A stretch of 16,774 bases of DNA from QHWK01 sp035315685 (GTDB taxonomy: Bacteria; Acidobacteriota; Vicinamibacteria; Vicinamibacterales; CAVVIG01): positions 1 to 16,774 of the forward strand of contig DATFXR010000709.1 in NCBI GenBank assembly GCA_035315685.1, in the 5' to 3' direction. The translations under genes and the position numbers were made by a program. Below the pieces are notes generated by a model. It was not told the origin of the DNA. It saw only the letters and a list, made by a program, of their open reading frames with translations, and ran no database searches. This document shows positions 8,969 through 16,098 of the stretch, piece by piece. The stretch's first letter is position 1, and the number at the start of each line of letters is the position of its first letter.

Positions 8969-10032
8969 ACATCGTCATCACAGGCATCTGTGGTTTTGTC
9001 GGCAGCGAGCTGGCGACGGAGATGCGCTCCCGCTTTCCGGACGCGCGCGTCGCCGGCATCGACAATCTCAGCCGGCGAGGGAGCGAGCGCACCAGGCCGG
9101 TACTCGAGCGTGCGGGCATCCCGGTGCGGCACGGCGACATCCGCTGTGCGAGCGACGTCGACGCGCTGGGCGACGCCGACTGGGTCATCGACGCGGCTGC
9201 GAACCCGAGCGTGCTTGCCGGCGTGGACGGACGGAGCAGTGGCCGCCAGGTCGTCGAGCACAACCTGTTCGGCACGGTGAACCTCCTCGAGTACTGCGCG
9301 CGGCGCCGCGTCGGCTTCGTGCTGCTGTCCACGAGCCGCGTTTACAGTGTCGCCGCGCTCCAGGCGCTGCCGCTCGCCGTGTCATCCGACGCGTTCGTTC
9401 CGCGTGCCGATTCGTCGTGGCCGTCCGGTGCAGGGCCCGACGGCCTGCGCGAGGAGTTCTCGACTGCAAGCCCGGTGTCGCTCTACGGCGCAACCAAGCG
9501 CGCGTCGGAGATTGTTGCCCTCGAATATGGCGACGCGTACGGCTTTCCCGTTGTCGTCAATCGATGTGGTGTGCTCGCCGGCGCGGGGCAATTCGGGACG
9601 GCCGAGCAAGGCATCTTCTCCTACTGGGTCCGCGCCTGGGCGGCCGGACGACCGCTGAAGTATTCGGGGTTCGGCGGCGGCGGCTATCAAGTGCGGGACG
9701 CCCTGCATCCGCGTGATCTGGCCGACCTGATCGAGCGGCAGATCCGTGACGGCGCGGAGGCGGGCGGCGTCTGGAACATCGGCGGCGGCGCCGGGAACGC
9801 GATGTCCCTCGCACGACTCAGCGAATGGTGCCGCCATCGATTCGGGCAGCGCGACGTCGCTGTCGATTCGGCGACGCGGCGCTGGGACGTGCCATGGATC
9901 GTCATGGACGCCACGGCCGCGGCGACCCGTTTCGGGTGGCGCCGCACGCGATCGATTGCCGATATCCTCGGCGAGATCGCCGATCACCACGACCGGCATC
10001 CCGAATGGCTCGGCGTGTCGGGAATCCCGTAG
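8965..10032 (+). CDS. NAD-dependent sugar epimerase, CDP-paratose 2-epimerase-like (copy 2)
   Basis: A 355-residue extended short-chain dehydrogenase, paralogous to the preceding product but clearly diverged. It shows MNIVITGICGFVGSELA (glycine motif, residues ~6-13), DAAANPSVLAG, LSTSRVYS, and an intact Y174-xxx-K178 in SLYGATKRASE. Later come GVLAGAGQFGTAEQGIFSYWV, YSGFGGGGYQVRDALHPRDL and VWNIGGGAGNAMSL, the pattern of CDP-paratose 2-epimerase and related proteins. Its ATG overlaps the upstream TGA as ATGA. No CDP-glucose 4,6-dehydratase or cytidylyltransferase lies in the window, so the actual nucleotide sugar is open. The intact Tyr here versus Phe in copy 1 suggests the two catalyse different steps, or that they work as a pair. 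Confidence 0.78.
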
Positions 10033-10039
10033 CTCGGCG

Positions 10040-10822
10040 ATGTCGGCGACGACCCGCCCGATCGATGGCCAACTTCACACGCTGACCGTCGTCATCCCCG
10101 CGCGCGACGAAGAGGGCTCGGTCGGCGAGACGGTGCGACATCTGCACCAAGCGCTTGCCGGGCGGTCGATCCCGCACGAAATCATCGTCGTGGACGATGG
10201 GAGTGTCGACGCGACGTCACTTGTGGTCCGCGATCTCGCGAACTCGATTCCTCAACTGCGGCTGATTCGCAACGACGGGCCGAACGGATTCGGCCGCGCC
10301 GTCGTCACCGGCATCGATGCGGCGTCCGGCGACGCGGTGGTCATCATGATGGCGGACGAGTCCGACGATTGTCGCGACGTCGTCGCCTACTGGGAGAAGC
10401 TCGGCGAAGGCTACGACGCGGTGTTCGGCAGCCGCTTCGTCGCGGGCGCTCAGGCAGTCGACTACCCGTTGCCGAAATATCTTCTCAACCGTGTCTTCAA
10501 CTTCACGCTGCGCCTCATGTTCGGGTACGCGTACAACGACACGACCAACGCGTTCAAGGCCTATCGGCGGCGGACGCTCGACGGCCTGCGGCCGTTTCTG
10601 GCGCCCCACTTCAATCTGACGGTCGAACTCCCGTTGAAAGTGATCGTGCGCGGCTACTCGTGGACGGTGATTCCGATCTCGTGGCGGAACCGTCGCAGCG
10701 GTGTCGCCAAGCTGAAGATCAAGGAAATGGGCGCGCGCTACCTGTTCATCGTGTTGTACGTCTGGCTGGAGAAGTACTTCTCGCGTGGAGACTTCCGCAA
10801 ACCCCCGAGCTCGAACGCGTAG
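10040..10822 (+). CDS. Family 2 glycosyltransferase, DPM1/polyprenyl-phosphate type
   Basis: The 260-residue product opens with TVVIPARDEEGSVGETV, then IIVVDDGSVDATS, both hallmarks of GT2 enzymes. The metal/nucleotide site region is VVIMMADESDD, followed by FGSRFVAG. The middle part YLLNRVFNFTLRLMFGYAYNDTTNAFKAYRR and the late WRNRRSGVAKLKIKEMG are typical of dolichyl/polyprenyl-phosphate sugar synthases. There is no multi-helix C-terminal membrane anchor, only a hydrophobic YLFIVLYVWLEKYF helix. The likely role is to load a sugar from an NDP-sugar onto a polyprenyl phosphate at the inner face of the membrane. The ATG at 10040 follows the previous stop by seven bases with no clear Shine-Dalgarno, so translation may be coupled. 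It is the last gene of the glycan run and is followed by a strong hairpin. Confidence 0.85.
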   Translation: MSATTRPIDGQLHTLTVVIPARDEEGSVGETVRHLHQALAGRSIPHEIIVVDDGSVDATSLVVRDLANSIPQLRLIRNDGPNGFGRAVVTGIDAASGDAVVIMMADESDDCRDVVAYWEKLGEGYDAVFGSRFVAGAQAVDYPLPKYLLNRVFNFTLRLMFGYAYNDTTNAFKAYRRRTLDGLRPFLAPHFNLTVELPLKVIVRGYSWTVIPISWRNRRSGVAKLKIKEMGARYLFIVLYVWLEKYFSRGDFRKPPSSNA

Positions 10823-10831
10823 CACCTGATC

Positions 10832-10859
10832 AGCGGCGCCCGGCTCGCCGAGCGCCGCT
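10832..10859 (+). terminator. GC-rich hairpin after the glycosyltransferase gene
   Basis: AGCGGCGC (10832-10839) pairs perfectly with GCGCCGCT (10852-10859). Inside, CGG and CCG pair around a CTCG tetraloop after one mismatch. It sits ten bases after the stop codon. There is no T-run, only TT at its end, so it is a probable but not canonical terminator. It separates the glycan genes from the regulator. Confidence 0.5.
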
Positions 10860-10881
10860 TCGCGGTTCCGGTCGACGCTGC

Positions 10882-10887
10882 TACACT
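10882..10887 (+). promoter_or_regulatory. Candidate -10 box TACACT for the AraC-type regulator
   Basis: TACACT lies nine bases before the GTG at 10897. Seventeen bases upstream is only a weak -35 (TTCGCG, 10859-10864), which touches the terminator hairpin. A weak -35 fits a promoter needing an activator. The transcript would be nearly leaderless. Confidence 0.45.
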
Positions 10888-10896
10888 CAATCGATC

Positions 10897-11751
10897 GTGC
10901 CGGCGATCACTCTCTTCGAGCGCGGCGGCCTCGCCGTCGTCGACTACCGCTGCGACGCGCGGCTGCACGAACGTCCGGTGGCCGAGCGGCACACGTCGTA
11001 CTCGCTGGCGTACGTCCGTAACGGCAGTTTTGGCTATCGGATTCGCGGTGCCGAGTACGAGCTGGTTCCCGGCTCGATTCTCCTCGGCGGTCCTGGCGAC
11101 GAGTACCGGTGTACCCACGATCACGTATGCGGCGATCGCTGCCTGTCGATTCAGCTTCAGGCCGGGCTGGTCGAGTCGATCGGCGGCAGAGATCGGTTCT
11201 GGCAGATCGGATCGCTGCCGCCTGTCGCGGAACTCGTTGTCGCCGGTGAACGGGTCGCGCAGGCGGCCGCTGAACGGAGGTCGGGAGCCGGCCACGTTTC
11301 AGCCGGGCTCTCGACGCCGTCGCTCGACGAGCAGGCGCTATTCTTTGCGGCGCGGTTCGTGAAGCTTGCCTCAGGCGCCAAGAGCCAGCCGTCCGCCGCG
11401 CCGACCCGTGATCGACGGCGGGCGGTCGAAGCGGCCGAGTGGCTCGACAGCCGCCTCCACAGGCCGGTTGATCTGCAGTCGGCGGCGGATGCGGCTGGCA
11501 TGAGCGCGTTTCATTTCCTCCGCGTGTTCTCGTCCGTCGTCGGCGTGACGCCGCATCAGTACCTGCTGCGCGCGCGGCTGCGGCGCGCGGCGCGGTTGCT
11601 CGCCGGGACCGATCGGGCGATCACTGACGTTGCCTACGACGTCGGCTTTGGCGACCTCTCGAACTTCGTGCGGACCTTCCATCGCGCGGCGGGGATGTCG
11701 CCGCGCCGCTTCCGCCGTGTCGCCCATGCTGACCGCACTCCGCGCACGTAA
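10897..11751 (+). CDS. AraC/XylS-family transcription regulator
   Basis: From GTG 10897 the product is 284 residues. The N-terminal half is a sensor-like domain with YSLAYVRNGSFGYRIRG and a Cys/His-rich GDEYRCTHDHVCGDRCLS segment (about residues 68-85), which could bind a metal or simply be a feature of this subfamily. The C-terminal ~100 residues are the double helix-turn-helix of AraC proteins: LQSAADAAGMSAFHFLRVFS, GVTPHQYLLRARL, and ITDVAYDVGFGDLSNFVRTF with GMSPRRFRR. Its last 26 bases overlap the first ABC transporter gene, so regulator and exporter are almost certainly co-transcribed, which points to an inducer related to the exported compound. No upstream initiator is needed: GTG 10897 follows the candidate promoter directly. 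Confidence 0.85.
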   Translation: MPAITLFERGGLAVVDYRCDARLHERPVAERHTSYSLAYVRNGSFGYRIRGAEYELVPGSILLGGPGDEYRCTHDHVCGDRCLSIQLQAGLVESIGGRDRFWQIGSLPPVAELVVAGERVAQAAAERRSGAGHVSAGLSTPSLDEQALFFAARFVKLASGAKSQPSAAPTRDRRRAVEAAEWLDSRLHRPVDLQSAADAAGMSAFHFLRVFSSVVGVTPHQYLLRARLRRAARLLAGTDRAITDVAYDVGFGDLSNFVRTFHRAAGMSPRRFRRVAHADRTPRT

Positions 11752-13519
11752 GGAGTGGCAGTTCTTCTCGGTTCTGCCGAAGGCCGACTCCGCGCTGGCC
11801 GCGGCGTGGTGGGTGGTTCTGATCCTTCGCGGTGTGCTCCCGGCATTGTTCGCCGTTGCGATGGGATCGCTCGTCGGCGCGGTGCAGCGCGGTGCGCCAC
11901 TCGGTCAGCCCCTGGCGCTGGTCGGCGCATTCTTCGTCCTGCTGCAGGTCCTCACTCCGATTCACAACGCGATCAGCCTGAACCTTGGCGAGCGCACCTC
12001 TGCATGGCTGTACGACCGGCTGACCGAGGCCTGCGTGCGGCCACCGGGCATGGGCCACCTCGAGGACCCGCGGCTGATGAGCGACCTCACGCTCGCGCGC
12101 GACTTCGATCTCGGGATGATGGGGCCGCCGATCTCGATTTCGATGGACTTCATCGCCGGTGGAATGGTCGAGATGGTCGGCGGCATCACCTGCGCGGCGC
12201 TGCTGTTCGCGTTCGCGTGGTGGGCGCCGCTGGTGCTCGGCGGCGCATGGATCGCCACGCATTGGCTGCTGCGCGAGAGCGCGGTCTGGCGGGATCGCAA
12301 CACCGAACAGGTACGCGCCGCTCAGCGCGACGCCGACTACGCGTTCAATCTCGCCGTCGACGCGCCGTCCGCGAAGGAACTGCGGCTGTTCGGCCTTGCG
12401 CACTGGACCCTCGATCGTTTCGTGCAGCGGCGGACCACGCTGCATCGGCTGCAGTACGAGGCGACGCGTCTGCGCGAGAGGCCGATGGCGGTGAGCCTTC
12501 TGCTGGTCGTCGCCGCGAACATCGTCGTCTTCTGGGCGCTCGCGGCAGCAGCCTCGGCCGGCACCATATCACTCGGCGAAGTCGTGGCGTTCGCGCAGGC
12601 GGCGGCGGGCGCGTCGATGATTGCGTTCGGCGGCCTGAGCTGGGCGATCGACTCCGCTGCGCCGCCGGTTGCAGCGGTGCTGCGGCTCGAGGCGGCGATG
12701 CGGCCCGCCGGTACGCTCACCTCCGGCAACCGGACGCCCCGACAGGACGCGCACGAGATCCGGTTTCGCGACGTGATGTTCGCGTATCCGAATGGTTCGA
12801 ACGTGCTCGAGCATTTCGATCTGACGATTCCGGCCGGCTCGTCGCTGGCGATTGTCGGACAGAACGGCGCGGGGAAAACCACGCTCGCCAAACTGTTGTG
12901 TCGACTCTACGATCCGCAGGCGGGCGCGATCGAGATCGACGGCACCGATCTCCGGGACCTGTCGATCGCGGAGTGGCGCACGCGCGTCGCCGCGGTGTTC
13001 CAGGACTTCGTCCGCTTCGAGCTGCCGCTCCGTGACAACATCGCGCCGTCCGGCGCGCCAGACGAGGACATCCGCGGGGCGCTCGAATCGGCCGGCGCGG
13101 CGAACCTCGCCGGCCTCGACACGATTCTGTCGAGGGCCTACGAGGGGGGCACCGATCTCTCCGGCGGCCAGTGGCAGCGCGTCGCGCTCGCGCGTGCGAT
13201 GTGCGCCGTGCGGACGGGCGCGCGCGTCGTACTCCTCGACGAGCCCACCGCGCAGCTCGACGTCCGTGGTGAGGCCGAGATCTTCGATCGACTTCTCGCC
13301 GCCACCCGGCACTGCACGACGATTCTGATCTCGCATCGCTTCTCGACCGTCCGGCACGCCGATCGCATCTGCGTGCTCGAGCACGGCCGCGTGGTCGAGC
13401 TCGGGTCGCACGACGAGCTGATGACGCTCGGCGGCCGCTACAAGACGATGTTCGACCTGCAGGCGCAGCGATTCACTGCCGAGGACGAGGAGGGGACGAC
13501 CTATGACGTCCTCGCCTGA
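11726..13519 (+). CDS. ABC exporter half-transporter (membrane domain plus ATPase), subunit 1
   Basis: The 597-residue product has an N-terminal membrane domain (about 25-330, with helices such as WWVVLILRGVLPALFAVAMG and LLLVVAANIVVFWALAAAAS) and a C-terminal ATPase domain. The ATPase shows Walker A GQNGAGKTT (378-386), Q-loop FQDFVRFE (Gln426), signature LSGGQWQRVALARA (Gln482), Walker B VVLLDEP (Asp505-Glu506) and H-loop His537, so all catalytic parts are intact. The GGQWQ and QDFxRFE wording recalls exporters in peptide and natural-product clusters, but no precursor peptide or modifying enzyme is visible here. It starts inside the regulator gene (ATG 11726; in-frame GTG 11717 is an alternative) and overlaps the next gene by 17 bases. 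It probably pairs with that product as a heterodimer; the substrate is unknown. Confidence 0.9.
   Translation: MLTALRARKEWQFFSVLPKADSALAAAWWVVLILRGVLPALFAVAMGSLVGAVQRGAPLGQPLALVGAFFVLLQVLTPIHNAISLNLGERTSAWLYDRLTEACVRPPGMGHLEDPRLMSDLTLARDFDLGMMGPPISISMDFIAGGMVEMVGGITCAALLFAFAWWAPLVLGGAWIATHWLLRESAVWRDRNTEQVRAAQRDADYAFNLAVDAPSAKELRLFGLAHWTLDRFVQRRTTLHRLQYEATRLRERPMAVSLLLVVAANIVVFWALAAAASAGTISLGEVVAFAQAAAGASMIAFGGLSWAIDSAAPPVAAVLRLEAAMRPAGTLTSGNRTPRQDAHEIRFRDVMFAYPNGSNVLEHFDLTIPAGSSLAIVGQNGAGKTTLAKLLCRLYDPQAGAIEIDGTDLRDLSIAEWRTRVAAVFQDFVRFELPLRDNIAPSGAPDEDIRGALESAGAANLAGLDTILSRAYEGGTDLSGGQWQRVALARAMCAVRTGARVVLLDEPTAQLDVRGEAEIFDRLLAATRHCTTILISHRFSTVRHADRICVLEHGRVVELGSHDELMTLGGRYKTMFDLQAQRFTAEDEEGTTYDVLA
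13487..13495 (+). promoter_or_regulatory. Strong Shine-Dalgarno GAGGAGGGG for ABC subunit 2
   Basis: GAGGAGGGG lies within the end of subunit 1, seven bases before ATG 13503, and fixes that start. Translation of both subunits is thus coupled yet independently initiated. Confidence 0.7.
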
Positions 13520-15305
13520 CATCGGCCCGCTGCCGCCGGCGCTGTCGTCGATGTGGCGGCTCTGCAAGCTCGGCTACCGTCACGAGCCGCGTCTGATGCT
13601 CGTCGCGTTCGTCCTGTCGCAGCTCTCGGCGCTGCCCGACGCGCTGCTCGCGCTGTGGCTCGCGCTCCTCGGCAAGGGCCTGCTCGATCACCGCACGGTG
13701 CTCGTCCAGGTCGCGGCGGTCGGACTCGCGCTTTCCGCCACCGCGACCTGGTTTCTGCGGATCGTCAGCACGCGCGTGCAGCGCCGCTTCCGCGACAGGG
13801 TGACGATCGCGCTCGAAGCGCATGTCGCCCGGCTCCAGGCGTCGGTGGCGACGATCGCGCATCACGAGCGACCCGAGTACCTCGATCGCCTGGCCATGCT
13901 CCGCGATCAGGTGTTCGTGCTCGATCACATGTACATGTCGGTGTTCGCCACCTGCGGGTGGATCCTGCGCCTCGGCGTCACCATCGCGCTGCTGGGGTCG
14001 ATCCATCCGGCGCTGACGCTGCTCGCAGCGTTCGCAGTGCCGACGGTGCTGACGTCGACATGGCGCCCCGCCGTCGAGCGGACGGCCCAGGAGCGCAGCG
14101 CCCCGTCAAATCGGCTGGCGCGTCACCTCTTCACGCTGGCGACCACCGCCGCCGCAGGAAAAGAAGTGCGCGTCACCGGCATCGGCAATCGGCTCGTCGC
14201 CGATCGCCGCGCGGCGTGGCGGCGAGGTCACCTGCCGATCGCCGCGGTCCGCTGGTCGTCGGCGTGGTGGCACGCGCTGGCCTGGGCCGTGTTCGGTGGC
14301 GCGTTCGTGGCCGCCGTCGTGTTCGTCGCCGCCGTGCTTCGCGCGCCCGCGGCCTCCGTCCTGCTGGTGCTCGCCGCCGGTTCGCGGCTCTCGGCGTACG
14401 TGGCCGCGACGGTCACCGAGGTGGGATTCCTGCGCGGTTTCTGGATGGACGGCTCGCGGCGTCTCGCGTGGCTCGAGGACTATGCGGCGGCGTCGGCGGC
14501 CGCGGCGGACCGCGCCGCGCCGGACGTCATCCGGAAGGCCATTCGACTCGATCGCGTATCGTTCGCGTACCCCGGCACATCGCGGCGCGTGCTCGACGAC
14601 GTCTCGCTCACGCTGCCGGCGGGATCGGTCGTCGCCATTGTCGGCGAAAACGGCGCGGGCAAGACGACGCTCGTCAAGCTGCTGTCGAAGATGTACGAGC
14701 CGTCGTCAGGCGCGATCTTCGTCGACGATGTGCCGCTCGCACGGGTCGCCGCGGACGCCTGGCGCGCGCGGCTTGCCGGCGCCTTCCAGGATTTCTTCCG
14801 CTTCGAGTTCGTCGCCCGCCAGACGGTGGGGCTGGGCGACGTGCGGCGCATCGACGATCAGCCAGCCGTCGTGGCTGCGGTCGGCCGTGCCGGCGCCGAC
14901 GATTTAGTGGCGCGGTTGAGGGCGGGCCTCGACACGCAACTCGGACCGTCGTGGCCCGGCGGCGTCGACGTCTCGTTCGGCCAGTGGCAGAAGCTCGCAC
15001 TGGCGCGCGGGTTCATGCGCGAGACGCCGCTGCTGCTCGTGCTCGACGAACCGACGGCTGCGCTCGACGCCGAGACGGAGCACGCTCTATTCGAACGCTA
15101 CGCGGCGGCCGCGCGCGATGGCGGCGACGGCAGCGGACGGATTACGATTCTCGTCTCGCACCGCTTTTCGACCGTCCGCATGGCTGATCTGATCGTCGTC
15201 CTCGATGGCGCCCGGCTGGTCGAAGTCGGCACCCACGAACAATTGATTGCAGCCGCGGGCCAGTACGCGCAGTTGTACGGCATCCAGGCGGCCGCGTACC
15301 GCTGA
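13503..15305 (+). CDS. ABC exporter half-transporter (membrane domain plus ATPase), subunit 2
   Basis: The 600-residue product has the same layout as subunit 1 but is clearly diverged. The membrane domain (about 30-335) contains LVAFVLSQLSALPDALLALWLALLG and FVAAVVFVAAVL. The ATPase domain has Walker A GENGAGKTT (381-389), Q-loop FQDFFRFE, Walker B LLLVLDEP (Asp515-Glu516) and H-loop His553. Its signature is VSFGQWQKLALARG, that is SFGQ rather than SGGQ, so the ATP site formed with subunit 1's Walker A carries an altered signature. Both subunits keep the catalytic Glu and His, so neither site looks dead. Heterodimeric exporters with two overlapping genes are common; drug, lipid, peptide or glycan cargo are all possible. 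TGA at 15303-15305 overlaps the promoter of the next gene. Confidence 0.9.
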   Translation: MTSSPDIGPLPPALSSMWRLCKLGYRHEPRLMLVAFVLSQLSALPDALLALWLALLGKGLLDHRTVLVQVAAVGLALSATATWFLRIVSTRVQRRFRDRVTIALEAHVARLQASVATIAHHERPEYLDRLAMLRDQVFVLDHMYMSVFATCGWILRLGVTIALLGSIHPALTLLAAFAVPTVLTSTWRPAVERTAQERSAPSNRLARHLFTLATTAAAGKEVRVTGIGNRLVADRRAAWRRGHLPIAAVRWSSAWWHALAWAVFGGAFVAAVVFVAAVLRAPAASVLLVLAAGSRLSAYVAATVTEVGFLRGFWMDGSRRLAWLEDYAAASAAAADRAAPDVIRKAIRLDRVSFAYPGTSRRVLDDVSLTLPAGSVVAIVGENGAGKTTLVKLLSKMYEPSSGAIFVDDVPLARVAADAWRARLAGAFQDFFRFEFVARQTVGLGDVRRIDDQPAVVAAVGRAGADDLVARLRAGLDTQLGPSWPGGVDVSFGQWQKLALARGFMRETPLLLVLDEPTAALDAETEHALFERYAAAARDGGDGSGRITILVSHRFSTVRMADLIVVLDGARLVEVGTHEQLIAAAGQYAQLYGIQAAAYR

Positions 15306-15311
15306 TAGAAT
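15303..15311 (+). promoter_or_regulatory. Extended -10 promoter TGATAGAAT
   Basis: TG-A-TAGAAT is an extended -10 element whose first bases are the stop codon of ABC subunit 2. No clear -35 was found, as is usual for extended -10 promoters. Transcription would start near 15318, giving a ~42-base leader with GGAGA at 15346-15350 before ATG 15360. Confidence 0.5.
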
Positions 15312-15359
15312 CAGCGCACTTCGCACTTCGCTCAACCCCCGGTCCGGAGACGATCCGAC

Positions 15360-15962
15360 ATGGCTCTGAGCCCGAATCTGCAGGCGCGCGTGACGAACAT
15401 CTTGAAGCAGCCCGCCAGCGAGTGGCCGGTGATTGCGGCGGAACCGGCCGACGTCGCGTCGCTGCTCCAGGGTTACGCGGCGCCGCTCGCGGCGATTCCG
15501 GCGATCTGCCGGTGGATCGGATTCAGCGTGATCGGGATGTCGGTGCCGTTTGTCGGCACCTTCCGCGTCGGCATCGTCCGCGGACTGGCGAATGCCATCG
15601 TCTATTTCGTGTTCGCCCTGGCTGGCGCCTACATCGCGGCGCTGGTGATCGAGAAGCTGGCGCCGACATTCAAGTCGAGCGGCGGCACGATTCAAGCGCT
15701 GAAGCTGGTCGTCTATGCGTCGACGCCGGTATGGGTGGCCGGCGTCCTCAACCTGATTCCGGCGTTGTCGCCGCTGATCATCATCGCGGCGCTGTACGCG
15801 GTGTACGTGTTCTATCTCGGTCTGCCGCACCTGATGCATACGCCGAGCGACCAGGTGATTCCCTACATGGTCGTCTCCGCGCTCGTCATGGTCGTCGTCA
15901 CGGTGTGTCTGGGCATCGTCACCGGCATCGTCGCGGGCGTCGGCACCGGATACACCTTCTGA
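15360..15962 (+). CDS. Yip1-family integral membrane protein
   Basis: The 200-residue product starts MALSPNLQARVTNILKQPASEWPVIAAEP, the short cytoplasmic lead with a W-P motif common in bacterial YIP1-family proteins. About five hydrophobic helices follow, including GLANAIVYFVFALAGAYIAALV, LKLVVYASTPVWVAGVLNLIP, PLIIIAALYAVYVFYLGL and VIPYMVVSALVMVVVTVCLG. The YAVYVFYLGLPHLM segment is typical of the family. Bacterial members have no assigned reaction; eukaryotic Yip1 proteins act in membrane traffic. ATG 15360 has GGAGA nine bases upstream. Although only 54 bases separate it from the exporter, it has its own likely promoter, so it need not share the exporter's regulation. Confidence 0.8.
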   Translation: MALSPNLQARVTNILKQPASEWPVIAAEPADVASLLQGYAAPLAAIPAICRWIGFSVIGMSVPFVGTFRVGIVRGLANAIVYFVFALAGAYIAALVIEKLAPTFKSSGGTIQALKLVVYASTPVWVAGVLNLIPALSPLIIIAALYAVYVFYLGLPHLMHTPSDQVIPYMVVSALVMVVVTVCLGIVTGIVAGVGTGYTF

Positions 15963-15994
15963 ACCCGTCGCAGCCGCAAGGATAGCAACCGCAA

Positions 15995-16083
15995 GGAAAG
16001 CAACCGCAGAGAACGCAGAGGCCGCGGAGATCGCTTTTGAAGAAGAAATTCTGCGATCTCTGCGCGCTCTGCGGTTGCTTTCC
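15995..16083. repeat. Long imperfect inverted repeat (hairpin) between convergent genes
   Basis: The left arm (15995-16034, beginning ggaaagcaaccgcagag) is the inverted copy of the right arm (16053-16083, ending ctctgcggttgctttcc). The left arm carries about nine extra bases and there are two central mismatches; the loop is 18 bases, A/T-rich. A partial direct copy of the arm, agcaaccgcaagg, precedes it at 15984-15996. It could form a long RNA hairpin ending transcription from either side. I recall similar accgcagag...ctctgcggt repeats as dispersed elements in acidobacterial genomes; not checked. Confidence 0.7.
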
Positions 16084-16098
16084 GGTTGTGGCCGAAGC

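Noticed and set aside
10823..10896. Riboswitch or small RNA between the glycosyltransferase and the regulator
   Set aside because: The 74-base gap is fully accounted for by one terminator-like hairpin and a promoter; no further conserved structure was seen.
12569..13567. Minus-strand open frame (332 codons) opposite the ATPase domain of ABC subunit 1
   Set aside because: The plus strand encodes intact Walker A, Q-loop, signature and Walker B motifs here; the minus-strand product has no family features.
10897..15305. Lasso peptide or lanthipeptide cluster, suggested by the GQWQ-type ABC exporters
   Set aside because: I found no precursor peptide, leader-binding protein, cyclase or peptidase; only a regulator and two exporter subunits are present.
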